Part shown: positions 12,501 to 24,512 of the stretch, in pieces
How positions within the stretch are numbered: position 1 is the first letter of the stretch
Layout of the letters: every line of letters starts with the position of its first letter
Source of the DNA: Linnemannia schmuckeri
Lineage: Eukaryota > Mortierellomycota > Mortierellomycetes > Mortierellales > Mortierellaceae
Assembly: GCA_029449235.1 (NCBI GenBank)
Contig: JANATG010000011.1
Location: 1,766,001 to 1,830,000, forward strand
Length of the DNA stretch: 64,000 nt
Reading direction: 5' to 3'
Notes under the pieces: generated by a model
What the model saw: the letters and a program-made list of their open reading frames with translations, nothing else
Database searches by the model: none
Told to the model about the DNA's origin: nothing
Translations under genes and position numbers: made by a program

Positions 12501-13426
12501 TCCCGCCGCATCTTGATTATGAATATGCTTGTGTGTCTATCTGTCTGTGTGTGCCCCTGCTCTCAACAACAAAGCCAACTACATCTGCACCAGTGAAAAA
12601 AAGAAGATATGACGGGGGCATGACCAATCCACCCGAACTGTGCCCCACGCCGTCTCCAGACAGGTCACCCACCCGCACTTCCTAGTTCGTACACATACTT
12701 CATGCTCTTCTATACTCAAAAAAATTATTTGGCTTTTTTCTATGGAGGAGGGAACAGAAGAGAGGCGGGCTCCATTTGTTTTGTTGTTGTCAGTAGTGGT
12801 GATAGTGGTTGTCCTTTGTGTATTTCAGTTTCGACTGGGGCACCAGTATGGTTCGGGCTGGGTCCGGCCCGGCAGTGAGAAGTTAGTTGGCCACCTGAAC
12901 TCTCTCTTATTCACACACACATACACACAACACACATACACACAAACATATATACAAGAGCCGACCTGGAGCTCAACTCGGGTAACACCTGGCCAATCAG
13001 TTTGCACATGCCAGCCATCCGTTCCCCTTTTTGTGATAACCATCGTCATCGGTAACCACAAGAACAAAATACATGAAGGGAAAGCGAGGACAGTGGGGCT
13101 GCGGGTTATCCTTTTTTTTGTCCTTAGTTGTGTTTTGGTACTAAGGACGACAGAGGGCGCGCGTCGTTCGGACCACTCTGCATGGATTGCTTGCCCAGCC
13201 CTCTCCCTCCCTCTTTCCTAACAAACTAAACACAGCCTGGATCTAGACCCGGAAATTGACCCTGTATTTTTGTTTTATGTTCTCCGTCTCTCTTTCTCTC
13301 TAATAGGACCAAAATCTCCACGGAAAGATTTGCTTACCCTTTCAACGGCGTCTGTTAACATCACGATAACGGCAATAGCGGCAATAACCACAACAGACTC
13401 AGCACATTACAACACACACCACTACC

Positions 13427-16014
13427 ATGAAAGAAGCACGAGATATGCGAGATATGCGAGATTCCCGTGGCGACATGAGGGACTCCCGGAGCGATATGCG
13501 CGATAGCCGCGAGATGAACGGCAACACGGCACAGGAGGTCACCTCCATCACAGATCTACAGACTATGCTCTCCCGGTTTTGGGATGCACATTCCAGACAG
13601 TTCAAAGGTAAAAAGCAATTGCAAAGCCCATTCTTAGCAAAAGAAAAAGGCGCAACGCTTGGCGCCTTGGCGTTTATTTCTGCTTAGTACTTGGGTAAGC
13701 ACTCACTTTCTATCTCGTCTCTCTACCCCACCGCTTTCAAACTTTATCGCATCTAGAAATCGAGGGCTCTCTGACCAACCAACTTTCGACACTCATTCAA
13801 AAGAACGGTTTCCTCTGCCAAAAGATTGAGAATCTGCAACGCATTAACACTGACTTGGAATACAAGTTCTCTATCACAACATCAGAGCTGGAGCGGGCAC
13901 GGAGGGAATACGCAGAACTCCAGGCAAAGTACGAACTCCGCAACCACAACTACAAGGATCTCAAGGAGGTCTGCTATCAACTGGATGCTCAGCTCAATAA
14001 GAGGAACGGTATTGCACCAGAGGACTCGCTCATGAACCGTATGGAACTTGCTGCCGCCGATCGCAAGAAGCGGAGATTGTCGGTGGATCTCACCGAAAAT
14101 GATTCCGACACTGGGTTCTCCCCCTATGACGAGACAGAATCCGCAGGCGCCATGGTCACTGTTGCTCCCACCATCCGCACCATTGTACCAGTTGGCATTG
14201 CTTCACAAAACTCACCACCCGACGGTGGAGCTACACAAAGCACATGGACATGTCTTTGGAAGAGCTGCAACCAGGTCTTTGGTGCTTTGGACTGGCTCGT
14301 CAGCCACGTCGAAGAGTTCCACATTGGCCTCGGCAAGGTACCGTCTTCTTTAATTCTTTGCATTGCTATGACGAGGAGATGATAATGTGTTATTCTTGTA
14401 ATCATTGTGATCTAACTACTCTAACTCTTAATATTGCTTAAATAGTCCCAATATACTTGTGAGTGGGAGAACTGCGTCGTCAAGCAAAAGCCCTTCCACA
14501 AGCACCACCAGGTGATTCGTCATATGCGCACACATACGGGTGAAAAGCCTTTTGTCTGCACAGTCGACGGCTGCGGAAAGAAGTTTGCACGATCGGATTC
14601 CCTTCTGGAGCACTCTCGCAAGCACAGCGGCACCCCAGCTGATTACTACAAGATGATGGAGATTAGTGCCCAGCGTGAACATGACGCCCGCCACTTGAAC
14701 GGATTGATGCTGCAGATGGATACCATTCAGGAGCACCAAATGGCCGACACCGAATTTGATGCCGACGGTAATCCTCACCCTCCCTCGGGTACCACCAACC
14801 AACCAAATGGCGGCAGCCGATCTCCAACCCCAGCACATCAGCAGCAACAGCAGCAGAAGCAACAATACCCTGTCGGCCAAGCACCCTCTGGAGCAGAGCC
14901 TATTGGAGTTGATGGACCAGAGAGGGAGGACACTCGGGAACGTGAACATGCGATTCGAGAGACTGGCCCAACCCAGCGCGACGGACCTCCATTCGAGTCA
15001 TCCAACGGTCCACGTGAGCATTACCGCTCTGAAGGTCCTGGCCCACACTCTTCGTCTTCCTCGGTCTACCCACCCACGCACCCTTTCCACCCTTCCAATG
15101 GACCCCACCACCACCAGCAGCACCAGCGACAGCCGCCTCAAGGATACTCGCAAGGTCCTCATGATCCCCACGGCGGCGAGGGACGTCAGATCCACCGAAG
15201 CCGCGGTCATACCCACACATCCTCCTTGGGTCTTTCTCGAATGGACATTCAAGACTTGAACCGTGCGAGAGAGTCTGGCCACTCGCACTCTCGTTCGATG
15301 GATTATGGTCGCAGTGATCAGCGCCCTCGGTATCACCCTAATGAGATGGGCCACTCTCAGACACCGTCTCTCGAGTACCCTCGTCAGGATATGAACTATC
15401 AGCGCAAAGACCGCGGACATTCTCACACGCCCTCACTCGAGATGCCACCCATTCCCAACCAGGCGATGCATCGTCTTGATGATCGACGACCCATGCATTC
15501 TCCCCAGAACTTTTTGAGCCCCGACGACCAACAGCAGCGTCACATGCAGCAACAGCAGCACGGCCACCATGGTCAACATCCCCAGCATGGCCAGCTCCCT
15601 CAGCACGGCCAGTTCCACGGACAGCAGCCCCAGAAAAGCCCTTTTGGTCATCACGCCCATACTCAGCATCACCAGGAACGCGAGCGATCTCATCATACCC
15701 CCCAGGGTGAACACCAGCAGCAACAGCAGCAACACATTCAACAGCAGCAGCACCACCAGCAGCAACAACAGCAGCAGTCATCGCTTTCTAAGCAGCAGCA
15801 GCAACAGTTGCCAACTCCAGCCCAAGCTAATGAGGCCGTTGTTGAATCAGCACCCCAGGAGCAGCCTGACTCTCCCATCTCTAGCTTGACGCCCAGAACC
15901 CCGCAGTCGAGCACTCACGAGGATTCGATGGTGGAGGGCGCCCCTGAGCTCTGTGCTCCGTCGGCCGGAGGTCCCATGGAGGAGGACAGCAAGAGCTCTG
16001 TTGCCGTCGTCTAA
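13427..16014 (+). CDS. GLI/ZIC-like C2H2 zinc-finger transcription factor with Gln-rich tail
   Basis: Three exons (13427-13607, 13757-14337, 14446-16014) join in phase to give 776 residues. The N-terminus carries RDM/RDSR repeats, followed by a coiled coil (about 65-135). Three consecutive C2H2 fingers follow. The first has wide GLI/ZIC-type spacing (TCLWKSCNQVFGALDWLVSH). The second starts CEWENC and ends in the linker HTGEKPF. The third reads CTVDGCGKKFARSDSLLEHS. This order and spacing resemble the GLI/ZIC/GLIS group more than PacC or ordinary Krueppel fingers. The C-terminal 400 residues are His/Gln/Pro-rich and contain four related GHSHT-type repeats, probably an activation or condensate-forming region. 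It should act in the nucleus; its targets are unknown. The start was chosen as the first ATG of the open exon; a leader intron ending near 13307 is possible. Confidence 0.85.
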
Positions 16015-16402
16015 AAACATTGCTGAAAGTGACTCATTTCTTTTCTTTTTTTCCCCGTTGTATTCTTTTGTCCTTATTCCTGCTTTATCTCTTCTTTTGC
16101 TTGAACACAACACATATACCTTTTTCTTTTTTTTCTTTGCCACTTTGTTTTTGTACTCTTTTCCTTTGCTCATACTGTTTTCTTTTTGTCATTTCCATGT
16201 CCCTCCTCTCCCCTTTTGCTTCTTTCAAAAGTACCTACTCAAAAAATCAACTTTTTTCACAAAATAAAAAGCTTTTCATTCTGACAAAACACATGTATAA
16301 AAACTGCCATGTTAAATGCACTATACTTGCTTTTCATGAATATTGCTAGCTATCTATTTATTGCCTGCTTCTCCGTTTCGTCGTACTGTTATGATATTTG
16401 GT
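16015..16402. other. Convergent 3' regions of the zinc-finger and bL34m genes
   Basis: T-rich plus strand just after the zinc-finger stop, then AAATAAAA-like sequence near 16262, suitable for 3' ends on either strand. No reading frame of interest was seen. Confidence 0.4.
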
Positions 16403-17544
16403 TTAGTGGCTGAGGTACTTGCGGCCCTTGAGGAGGCGGTTGTGAATGATCTTGCGGCCACCTCTTGACTTCATCCTGGCCAAGAAACCATGGCGGCGCT
16501 TGCGGACGCGTTGTGAGGGCTGGTATTCGCGACCGTACGAGACGAAACGTGCCTGACTTGAACTATTAGATAGTTATTTGATATAAGGGTATAAGTATTT
16601 TGGGACGGTGTTAGGTTGTTGTTTGTTGGGGCGAAGTTGCGTTGATTGCTACGGTTATTTTCCATATGTCGTTATGTATCCGTGAGGAAGTGTTCCTGAA
16701 TATGTGCTTTTTTTGGTATAATCCTTGGGTGTCGAAAATGGGTTGGTGTCCTCATTATCTAATTTTTTTTTTACTTGTCCTGTGAGCGACATATGGCTCT
16801 GAGAATTGTCATTATCATTTTTGTTTCGGTTCCTGTCCTTGTAAGCATGCTTTGGAAAGAGCGAGCACTTCTGCTGATGTCTAACGGCGACCGAGATTTC
16901 TTTTCCAGACTGATTGTTGCTCCTTTTCCTTCCCTTCGTCGTATATTATAGGGTTTGCTTGTTCTTTCCCGAACTTGCCCGGCCTTCGTAATCCTGAACA
17001 TTATGTATCAAGCATTATGGCTCTACCGAAATGAATCCCATGTATACAAGAAAAACTCCTGAGAATTGAAAAAAGGAAGAACCACTGTCACTTCGGTTCA
17101 CATCTTGTGCACTCAATTGACTGAGAAGCTCGTCTTGTTTACTCCTGTTCCGTCGTTCCTGTCCGATGCTCCTGTCCTCTCCTTTGGTGTATCCTGTCCA
17201 GAAGAGTGCTGCTTATGCATGGCGAGGGGTTATTTTACCCAAAGACAGAGGGGAGACGGAATCCGGTCAAGGTCGAGAAGATAGAGCTAGTGGTGGCAGT
17301 GGCGGGAGCGACTGCGGGCGATGGTGCTGCCAAAGCCATGACCTGTGTCCTATTGTTGTTTAAAGCGCATAATAGCGAAAAGTGTGTTAGTGATCTGATC
17401 GACTGGTTTGGCTAGGGTGAATGTGCATTGAAGATCTTAAAGGGTATAATGAGCGGTGAACGGGTAGGAAAGACATGAGAGAATGAAGTTGTACCTGGCA
17501 ATGGGGGCCAGCTTGGTGCGGAGTGATGAGAATGCGGCGAACAT
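16403..17544 (-). CDS. MRPL34: Mitochondrial ribosomal protein bL34m
   Basis: Three exons (17544-17495, 17349-17239, 16556-16403) join in phase to give 104 residues. The last 40 residues are a complete bacterial-type L34: YQPSQRVRKRRHGFLARM, then GGRKIIHNRLLKGRKYL, ending at a stop. The first two exons encode MFAAFSSLRTKLAPIAR and an Ala/Ser/Thr-rich stretch without acidic residues, a typical mitochondrial import presequence. The protein binds rRNA in the large subunit of the mitochondrial ribosome. The 682-nt second intron is long for such a small gene. L34 is highly distinctive, so the product is nearly certain. The two upstream exons rest on splice sites, phase and presequence character. 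Confidence 0.9.
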
Positions 17545-20500
17545 GGTCTGTGTATATGGATGTGAAGGGAGGGGTGAAGAGGAGATGCAAGCAAGCAAGC
17601 TGGAGCTGAGTCGATGTGGCCACCAAAATCAGTTGATCCCGAGCGACAGGATCCCACAAACAACACAACCCAGACCGCAGTCACAACGACCTTGGACCTG
17701 AAAAATCAGGACAAAGAAAGCACACGAGCCAAGTATTTTTTTTTTTTGAGCTCAAAGCACACATCCTTCTTTCTTCTGGATCGCTCTATGTTCTTTGGTG
17801 TGTCGGGTTCTTTTTATTTTACATATCATACCGTAAAGTTCCAGTATGACCGCGAAAAGATTAAGTATACTTTTTTTCATTCACTTGTTCACAAGAAAGA
17901 TACTGGAGTTTGCTTTTCAGGTGTGCATCTATACATTTTTTTTCTTGGGAGATAAGGACGCCATTGAATGGTGCCAACTTATTATCTTTCCCTCAATTAA
18001 ATAAAACTACAACAAACAAACAAACAAACAAAAAAAAAAAAAAAAAAAAAAAAAGGAATGGAAGATACTTCATGCTGCCGCATGTCTTTCGACGCTGGGG
18101 TTTGGATTCATCTCTTTTTACCTTTTTCTCCCTCTTTTTTTCAGCCATATTCTTTTTTGGAGTAATTGCGTTCGATGTGCAGAAAGGTCTAAAATCAGGA
18201 TCCTTTTTCATAAGCGCAAAGGATAACCCAATATGAGGTGGCCTTGCACCTGATCTTTATGCCATCTTTTAACATTCACTTGGATTTGCTTTTCGTGCGC
18301 TTTCGCCTCGGTGCACCAAGGGCAAACTGTGTCCCCGGGCCTGTATTCATCCGTTTCCTTCATCACGATGTTCGTTTTCATTGTGGGGGTTCACTTCTGA
18401 TTCTGTGGTAGGCTGCATCATGAGCCTACTCCCTTAATTCCATCCTTTTCGGGCATGCTTGAATATCAGTTTTCCGAACTTGTGGAACGCTTGGTTGGAC
18501 TTCTTTTTTTGAAATCTTGTCGCGTGGATGACTATAAAAAGAACATGAAGGAAGAAAAGTAACCAAAAAAGCTCTGTTGACTAGAAAACATCATTTGAGC
18601 CGTTAATCTTTGAGCAATCGGGAGAAAGAACGAAAGAGGTCAAGCAATTGAGGCATCGATACTCACTTCATGGCGATATAGGTGGATGGACCCTGATCAA
18701 GCCTTGTATCCCTTGATAGCGCTATAGCTCGCGTTGCGGATATGGACACTTGCATAACAGACCTAGAAAGAAAATACGCGTCCGAAAACTAGAAAGTAGA
18801 AGTATTTTTCTTTCCATTTCGGTCTAAGAATAGTCAGCTATGACGCGTTGAAATAGAGATACGAGCATACATGACTTGGGTATAGACAGAAACGCGACTT
18901 ACTTGGCCTGTTCATCAGTGACAACACCTCTATTATACACAGGAATTTGAAGTCGATGGCTCGTTCCCAGGCTGCCATCACGGATATGACAAGTAGAGAT
19001 GACCAACCTCACGATTCGGTTTGATATGGTGTGTTCGCCGATATTCAGGTGAGAACGTCATCCGTTGTCGTTGTGACAAAATGAAAATGGATGTCTGAAG
19101 GGTAGTGAATAGTAAATAAACTTGCCTGATCCAAATTTCAGTTGGCGGTAAGAGACACCTCCTCTATCCATATTATTTTCCTGTACATGTTTCCTCCTAG
19201 GGTTCTTTATTGATCCTCCTAGCATGTCGCTATTCTTTTTGTCACCTCCAACGATAGCTTTCGAGATGCATGACATCCGTTTTTAATGAATCTGGGTTCA
19301 ATAGGATAGCAAGATCAGAATAGCAAGGTCGGCGATCGCTAATTCAGACTGTTGATTGGCCATTTAGTAGAGAGGTAATCTTTTGAGAAATGTTTGTTCT
19401 TGCATCTTTCACTCTTCAACCATGTGTTTACCCACCATTTTCATACCCAATTTGCAAGTGAGTGATCAAAGTTTTCATCTCGAAAAAATGGCGATTGAGT
19501 AAAAGTTGCTCGGACCTCGGTATGTAATGAACATTGAAATAAGCAGCGAGGGATTTGCGAGTCAGTTCGATAATCGAGACTAACTTTCAACTTAATTTTT
19601 TTGTCACGGAGGATTCGACTCTCCGTCAATTTCCTGCGACAATGACGCGCCTAACATCAGTACTGATAGTAGATCTTCTCGTAGAATTTGCCCCTGAATC
19701 GCACGCAAGGTTATAAGCTTATTAATGTGACGGGTTCAAAGAAAGTGTTCTAGCCAAGGCCAGGCGTATTGAAGTAGTCAGGTCCTTTTAAGAGAGCAAA
19801 GAAGTTTCAGGAATTGACAAAAAAAATTGAATTCTCTCGGGTATGCGCTCGATAAAAGCGTACTTGTCCTTGAGATATCAATTTTCTCTTGGCTTGTAAT
19901 GTTTTGGTGAAATTGCAACTTTCAGCCGTGAGTTTTCTGAAAAAAAGTGAGTGGGAATAAAAAATACATAAAAATGAATGAATGGGCAGACGTTTCTTTC
20001 TTTGGCTGCAACTCAAGGCATATGGCCTAGGCTCACATACATACCGACACACCTTGCGACTATTACTCGGAAAAAAAAAATGGAGAATAGGTGGAGCCTG
20101 TCATGATAGAATATTTTTGTCGCCTACGAGCATGGTCGCGATGTCGAGATCTGTTGAGCTACGTCATTTAATAATATCATACTACCTGAACTTTTATTTG
20201 TGGACAACTCGAACTGACTTGAGGATTCCACGGCGTCGCGACACGCTGCGCGCTTTGGAACGCCGTCTAGCCTTTTCAGAAAAAAATAACATGCGGAGGG
20301 TATATACAAGGATTGGGCTAACGGTTTCCAAAAGACCCAAGGAGATCGATCACTTAATCGGCTCTTTTTTCCTTTGTTCTTACTTCTAAATTCTTTCTTA
20401 TTTGCCCCTGAAGTTGTCAACTTCATAGGCAATACTCAATTTCAATCTTTGTATCACGTCTCAACCATCATTTTCAACTACTTCTGGGCATGCGTTTAGG

Positions 20501-20876
20501 TCGTCAACAGGTTAGAGCCTGTTTGAGGCAATATAAATGAGTACGAGTACCTTCCTGGTATGCTGGCTGTGGCGTGAGAATGGCTTTAAGCTTGCAAATA
20601 AGCGATACGAGATGGGCTTTCGAAACAAAAAATTGAAACTAAGCATCAACTGGACAATGCAGAAGTTGGTTCATTGTTGTGAACTATACTCAATTTCTGT
20701 CTTTATATACAAACATGTAACCTGCGTATGCTCTTTTTATATCATCTTCTTGTCGATAGGCTGGCTTATCGCTTTGCTGTCTTTTTTTTATGAAGTGCAG
20801 CGCCGATTCAGAGGCGAACAGAGTGCCATTCTTTTTGATTCTGAAGAATATAGCAACGCTTTTTTGTCGTTGCATA

Positions 20877-20912
<36 letters not shown>

Positions 20913-22015
20913 TTATCTCAACACCGCATTTACTGCTTGGTCGAGACTGCTCCGCTGAGCATTTACTGACCCCCACTGCTTCTGCTAGTACCACTTCTGA
21001 TAAAAGCAAGTAAAGTGTCCAGGACTGTCCTCTCCCACTTTTTAATGGACGTGTGGCTCTCGTGGCGTTGCTGTTCATTAGTTTTATTGTTTTTCTGAAA
21101 GGCGCGCACGGTGATACGGCTTTTGCGCGACAGTAGTAGTCCTTTTCAACGACCATCTCTAATTTTTGACATGATGCGATACTTGATGCTATTTCGTGCT
21201 GCGCGCAATCGAGGGACTCAAAGTCTTTTCACGCGGTTGAATGAAAAAATGAATATTAGCCCAACGGACCATAAACCATTGACTACAATGTCGCGTCTCT
21301 ACCATTTACACCAACTGCTTTTTGAACAGACGCTCTAGCCAGGCAGTAAGTACCATTTTCTAAAAAGTGGTAGTTGGCGCGGACTGATAGGTCAGATCAA
21401 AGACTACGATGCTTTTGAATGATACTAAACTTGTTAACACCTTTTTCAAACAAGGAACCAGATGTCAACTAGACAATACAGCATGACGTTGTGTTGCTGC
21501 GCCATTTTTGTCTTCCTTTCTCAAACCCGACGTCCATAAGGATTGAAGTAGAGGGGAGATGCGATTACTGATGGGGATTTTTTTTGTACACGATCGATTG
21601 TTGTCAAAATTGTCTTTCACTCGTTTGAAATAAATAATGACAATGCGACCAGCAGCAGGATAGGTGTAGCCGTATGTGTATTGTGTTCGTCGATTTGTAG
21701 TTGACTTTTCGTCGAATCCCCTTTTTGTTCGTGGCTACTAACCTTGTTCTTTTCTCCTTTGTACCAAAGTCTTCGCCTTTTTGATTGTACCTTTTGTTTT
21801 TTTCAATATGTAGTTTGGTGGTTGAGGCTTGAAGATGTGGTGGAGCGAGAAAAAAGGGTTAAAAAACAGAAAATCCTCACAAGCAATGCATAGCTAAAAA
21901 AATATGCAGCATGACCTTGGACTGATATCAAAACTACACACTCATGACTCCCATGCGACCATCAGAACGGAGATTATTATTATTTAGATGTAGGGAAACT
22001 TAAAAAGAAAAGTTT
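17545..22015. other. 4.5-kb region without a confidently assigned gene
   Basis: The left part (17.5-18.5 kb) has A-rich repeats (AAAC units and an A-run near 18030-18054). The centre (18.6-20.0 kb) contains several short open segments flanked by good splice signals on the minus strand (see the separate entry). The right part (20.4-22.0 kb) is AT-rich, with a 33-nt T run at 20879-20911 and a short open frame at 21171-21338 that I do not recognise. No tRNA or transposase was found. Confidence 0.5.
18661..19975 (-). other. Candidate unrecognised multi-exon gene or gene remnant
   Basis: The minus strand shows a series of short open segments bounded by convincing splice signals. One lies at about 19936-19864 and ends with a GTACGC donor. 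One lies at about 19634-19447 (KLTESRILRDKKIKLKVSLD and onward, ending SLANW before GTATGA). A group at about 19340-19050 can join to give a chain containing MHLESYRWRRKHVQ and KFGSDIHFHFVTTTDD. Others lie at about 18929-18903 and 18763-18667, ending near an AAG-TGA. Not all junctions keep phase, and no family is recognised. It could be one decayed gene, two genes, or chance. Base composition is more mixed than in the surrounding simple-sequence DNA. Confidence 0.25.
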
Positions 22016-24371
22016 CTATGCCTCAGCCTCGACAACTTTGAGATGTGCAAGCCCACAAGCAACCTTCTTACTCTTCGTCCCACGATACTTCCACGTCTGA
22101 TCACAGTTCGCCACCGCACACTGCCCCCGGGGTGCCGGGTACGTGGGCTCCTTCAGCGGCACAACTGGTACCTCCAGCACCTCAATCGCCCTATACTCCG
22201 CCTCATCCCCACCATTCTGCTTCCCCTTTTTCGAAGAAACAGCAGGAATAGTCTCCTGCATCCACAATGGCACATCCTCTAGGGAAACTTCCGGTATTGA
22301 CAGCGTCGTGCCCTGGGTCGTATACCGTACACTCAAATAGCTCGCGGGTGTCATGTACCGATTCGATCGCCTTCCTCCTTTAAAATCATCCACACGCTTG
22401 TCATCGCCACCACCACCAGCGCCGCCCTCGTCGTCGTCTTGGGCGCCGATTTTGCGTTTTCCGGCTTGCTTTTTGAGGAGTCGGTTGATGGTCTCGAGTT
22501 TGTCCTGTTCTGCACGTTGTGCCGACTGGTTCTTGCGACGACGCGTGATCTCACTTCGCTTCAATGCCATCTCCTCCTCCGTCTGCATCCTCTTCCTCGA
22601 TTGCGCTATTAGACGTTATTATCAAGAGATTGTTTAAGGTATTAATACGCGCGTGAAATCAAAATTGCATATAAACAAAACAAAAAGAGGAGAGACGTAC
22701 CAACGGGAAGCTCAAAGAGCTCGAGGGAGACATCATGGACATCCAGTTTAGACCGCTGGCGTTTGGTCAACTGGCCTCCAAAGCCCATCCCGCGTTGAGG
22801 GTTCGAGAAATCGTCATCACTAAATTCCTCTTCGTCGTCATCATCATCATGCTGCTGCTGTTGTGTCGCCTTCTTGCCCTTGGCTGCTGTAGAAGAACCA
22901 CCCTTGGAGGATCCAGAACCAGATACTGCACCGGCTGCCTTGGGCTGTAGCGGCTTTGTGTTCTCGATATCGTCCTCTTCATCGTCTTCTTCTTCAACCT
23001 CCTCCTCATTCTCATCATCTATCTCCATCTCATCATCTACCTCAACCTCTTCCTCTTCATCTTCTTCCTCATCCGCCAACTCTTCATCCTCTTCCTCCTC
23101 TTCAAGACCATCCTCATCTTCCTCTTCTTCATCATGTAGACTCCTGTTATCGATATCCTCATCATCCTCTTCTTCCCCCATATCAACATCTTGATCCTCT
23201 TCCTCGTCATCCTCCTCCTCGTCTTCAATCTCCATCTCCATATCGCGGTTCCTGGATCGTCCCGAGTTGGATGTCTGTTGCTGTTGCTGCTTCTTGCGAG
23301 GAGATGATGATCGAGAACGAGTGTTGCGACCGATCGGGGTCGACACATTGGTCGTCGTCGTGCCCTCGTCGTCTTCCTGATCCTCGTCCTCGCCTTCTGA
23401 ACTCATCGGTGTGGACACTAATAGGCGTATTCGTAAATAAAAGTTTCAAAGGTGCTTAATAAGTAACTGAAGACAGGATCAGTCATTGAAACAAAGCAAT
23501 CAAATTAACATATAAACAACTTACTTCGACGCTTCTGAGTAGTACCCTTGCGCGTACTCCGGGTCGACGACGCCGCCGCAGCTGAAGCAGCAGCAGCAGC
23601 AGCAGCTCTCCTAGCCGAAGATCGCGATCCAGAGTTCACCCGACCCGCTGCTGCCGCTTGTGCTTGTACTTGTGCCTGCTGTGCTGCCTGTGCTCCCCCA
23701 CGTCTCGTGGAAGATGAAGAAGCAGGAGTAGGAGGCACCGAATTCTCATCCTCCTCTTCTTCATCTTCATCTTCCTCCTCATCTTCTTCCTCGCCTTGAT
23801 CATCCTGTCCCTCACGATCCTCATCCATCTCCTCAAACATATCCTCCTCTTCTTCGTCATCGTATTCCTCGGGTTCTGCATAGTTGACAGCCGGTTTCCG
23901 AGAACGCGTCGAGGATGGCACCACAAATGCGCTTCTGTCTACCGCTGATGATGTATTGTTGTTTCCGCCCCGACGACTATTGGATGATTGCGGTTTCTGA
24001 GCAGACTTGCTAGCCGCTGCTGCTTGTCGAGCTGTCTGTTGTTGTTGTTGCTGTTGTTGCTGTTGTCTGGTAGATCCCTTGGTGGCCCCTGCACGACCAC
24101 TACCAGCCTTAGAAGTACTAGCCGCTGCTGGTGGTGCGCCCTTGGTAGCAGTACCTCCGCGTTGCTGTCTGCCAGTCGACGAGGTATAGACATCATCGTC
24201 TTCGGAATCACCCTGGCTCAGTTCGTCCCCCTCCTCGTCATCCATCTCTTCTTCGTCACCTTCCTCCTCGATGTCGTCGCCTTCTTCACTGGCAGAGAGG
24301 AGATCCTCGTCATCCTCCTCCTCGTCGTAGTTGTAGTTCCGTGCTTGTGCTGCAGCCCTTCTCGATGACAT
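22016..24371 (-). CDS. ies2: INO80 chromatin-remodelling complex subunit B (Ies2/PAPA-1 family)
   Basis: Three exons (24371-23525, 23417-22701, 22605-22016) join in phase to give 717 residues. The first 480 residues are disordered: long acidic Glu/Asp blocks, a poly-Gln run, Ala-rich segments and Arg-rich RRG motifs. The conserved core begins near 497 with QLTKRQRSKLDVHD and continues across the exon 2/3 junction through EEEMALKRSEITRRRKNQS and INRLLKKQAGKR. This is the PAPA-1/Ies2 signature. A short HIT-like Cys/His cluster lies near the C-terminus (CAVANCDQTW, then ACGLAHLK). Ies2 stimulates the INO80 ATPase and couples it to nucleosome sliding in the nucleus. The acidic N-terminus is much longer than in yeast Ies2. 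The family call is firm. Confidence 0.92.
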
Positions 24372-24512
24372 TGTCGTTGTTTCTTGTTAATGTAAGAAAG
24401 AGTGTTTGAAATGTTGCGCGATCAGAAAAGTGAAAGAGATAGGGATCAGTCGTTATTTCCTAGCATGCATTTATTTCCGTGCATGATTTCCAAATAGTTT
24501 AGTGGCGTTTCA

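Larger units (their letters stand above)
6944..13426. other. 6.5-kb gene-free region upstream of two divergent genes
   Basis: This is the largest gap in the window. It holds simple sequence rather than genes. There is a 43-nt A run at 9073-9115. Three copies of ACTGTAGYA lie at 7616, 7751 and 7796. A strongly C/T-biased tract spans 11400-12500, and a CA/TA repeat lies near 12910-12955. Open frames (for example 11414-12448, 12640-13221 and 9237-9494) are low complexity with no domain. It probably contains the promoter and leader of the zinc-finger gene at its right end and the promoter of the MPN gene at its left end. Confidence 0.6.

Noticed and set aside
19725..19745. GGGTTCAAA resembling a tRNA B box
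   Set aside because: No matching A box or cloverleaf stems could be folded around it.
21171..21338. 56-residue plus-strand frame starting MMRYLMLFRAARNRG
   Set aside because: The sequence looks protein-like but is too short, without a recognised family, promoter or splice support.
22874..23459. Plus-strand Ser-rich and His/Leu/Pro-rich frames
   Set aside because: Antisense of the poly-acidic region of Ies2.
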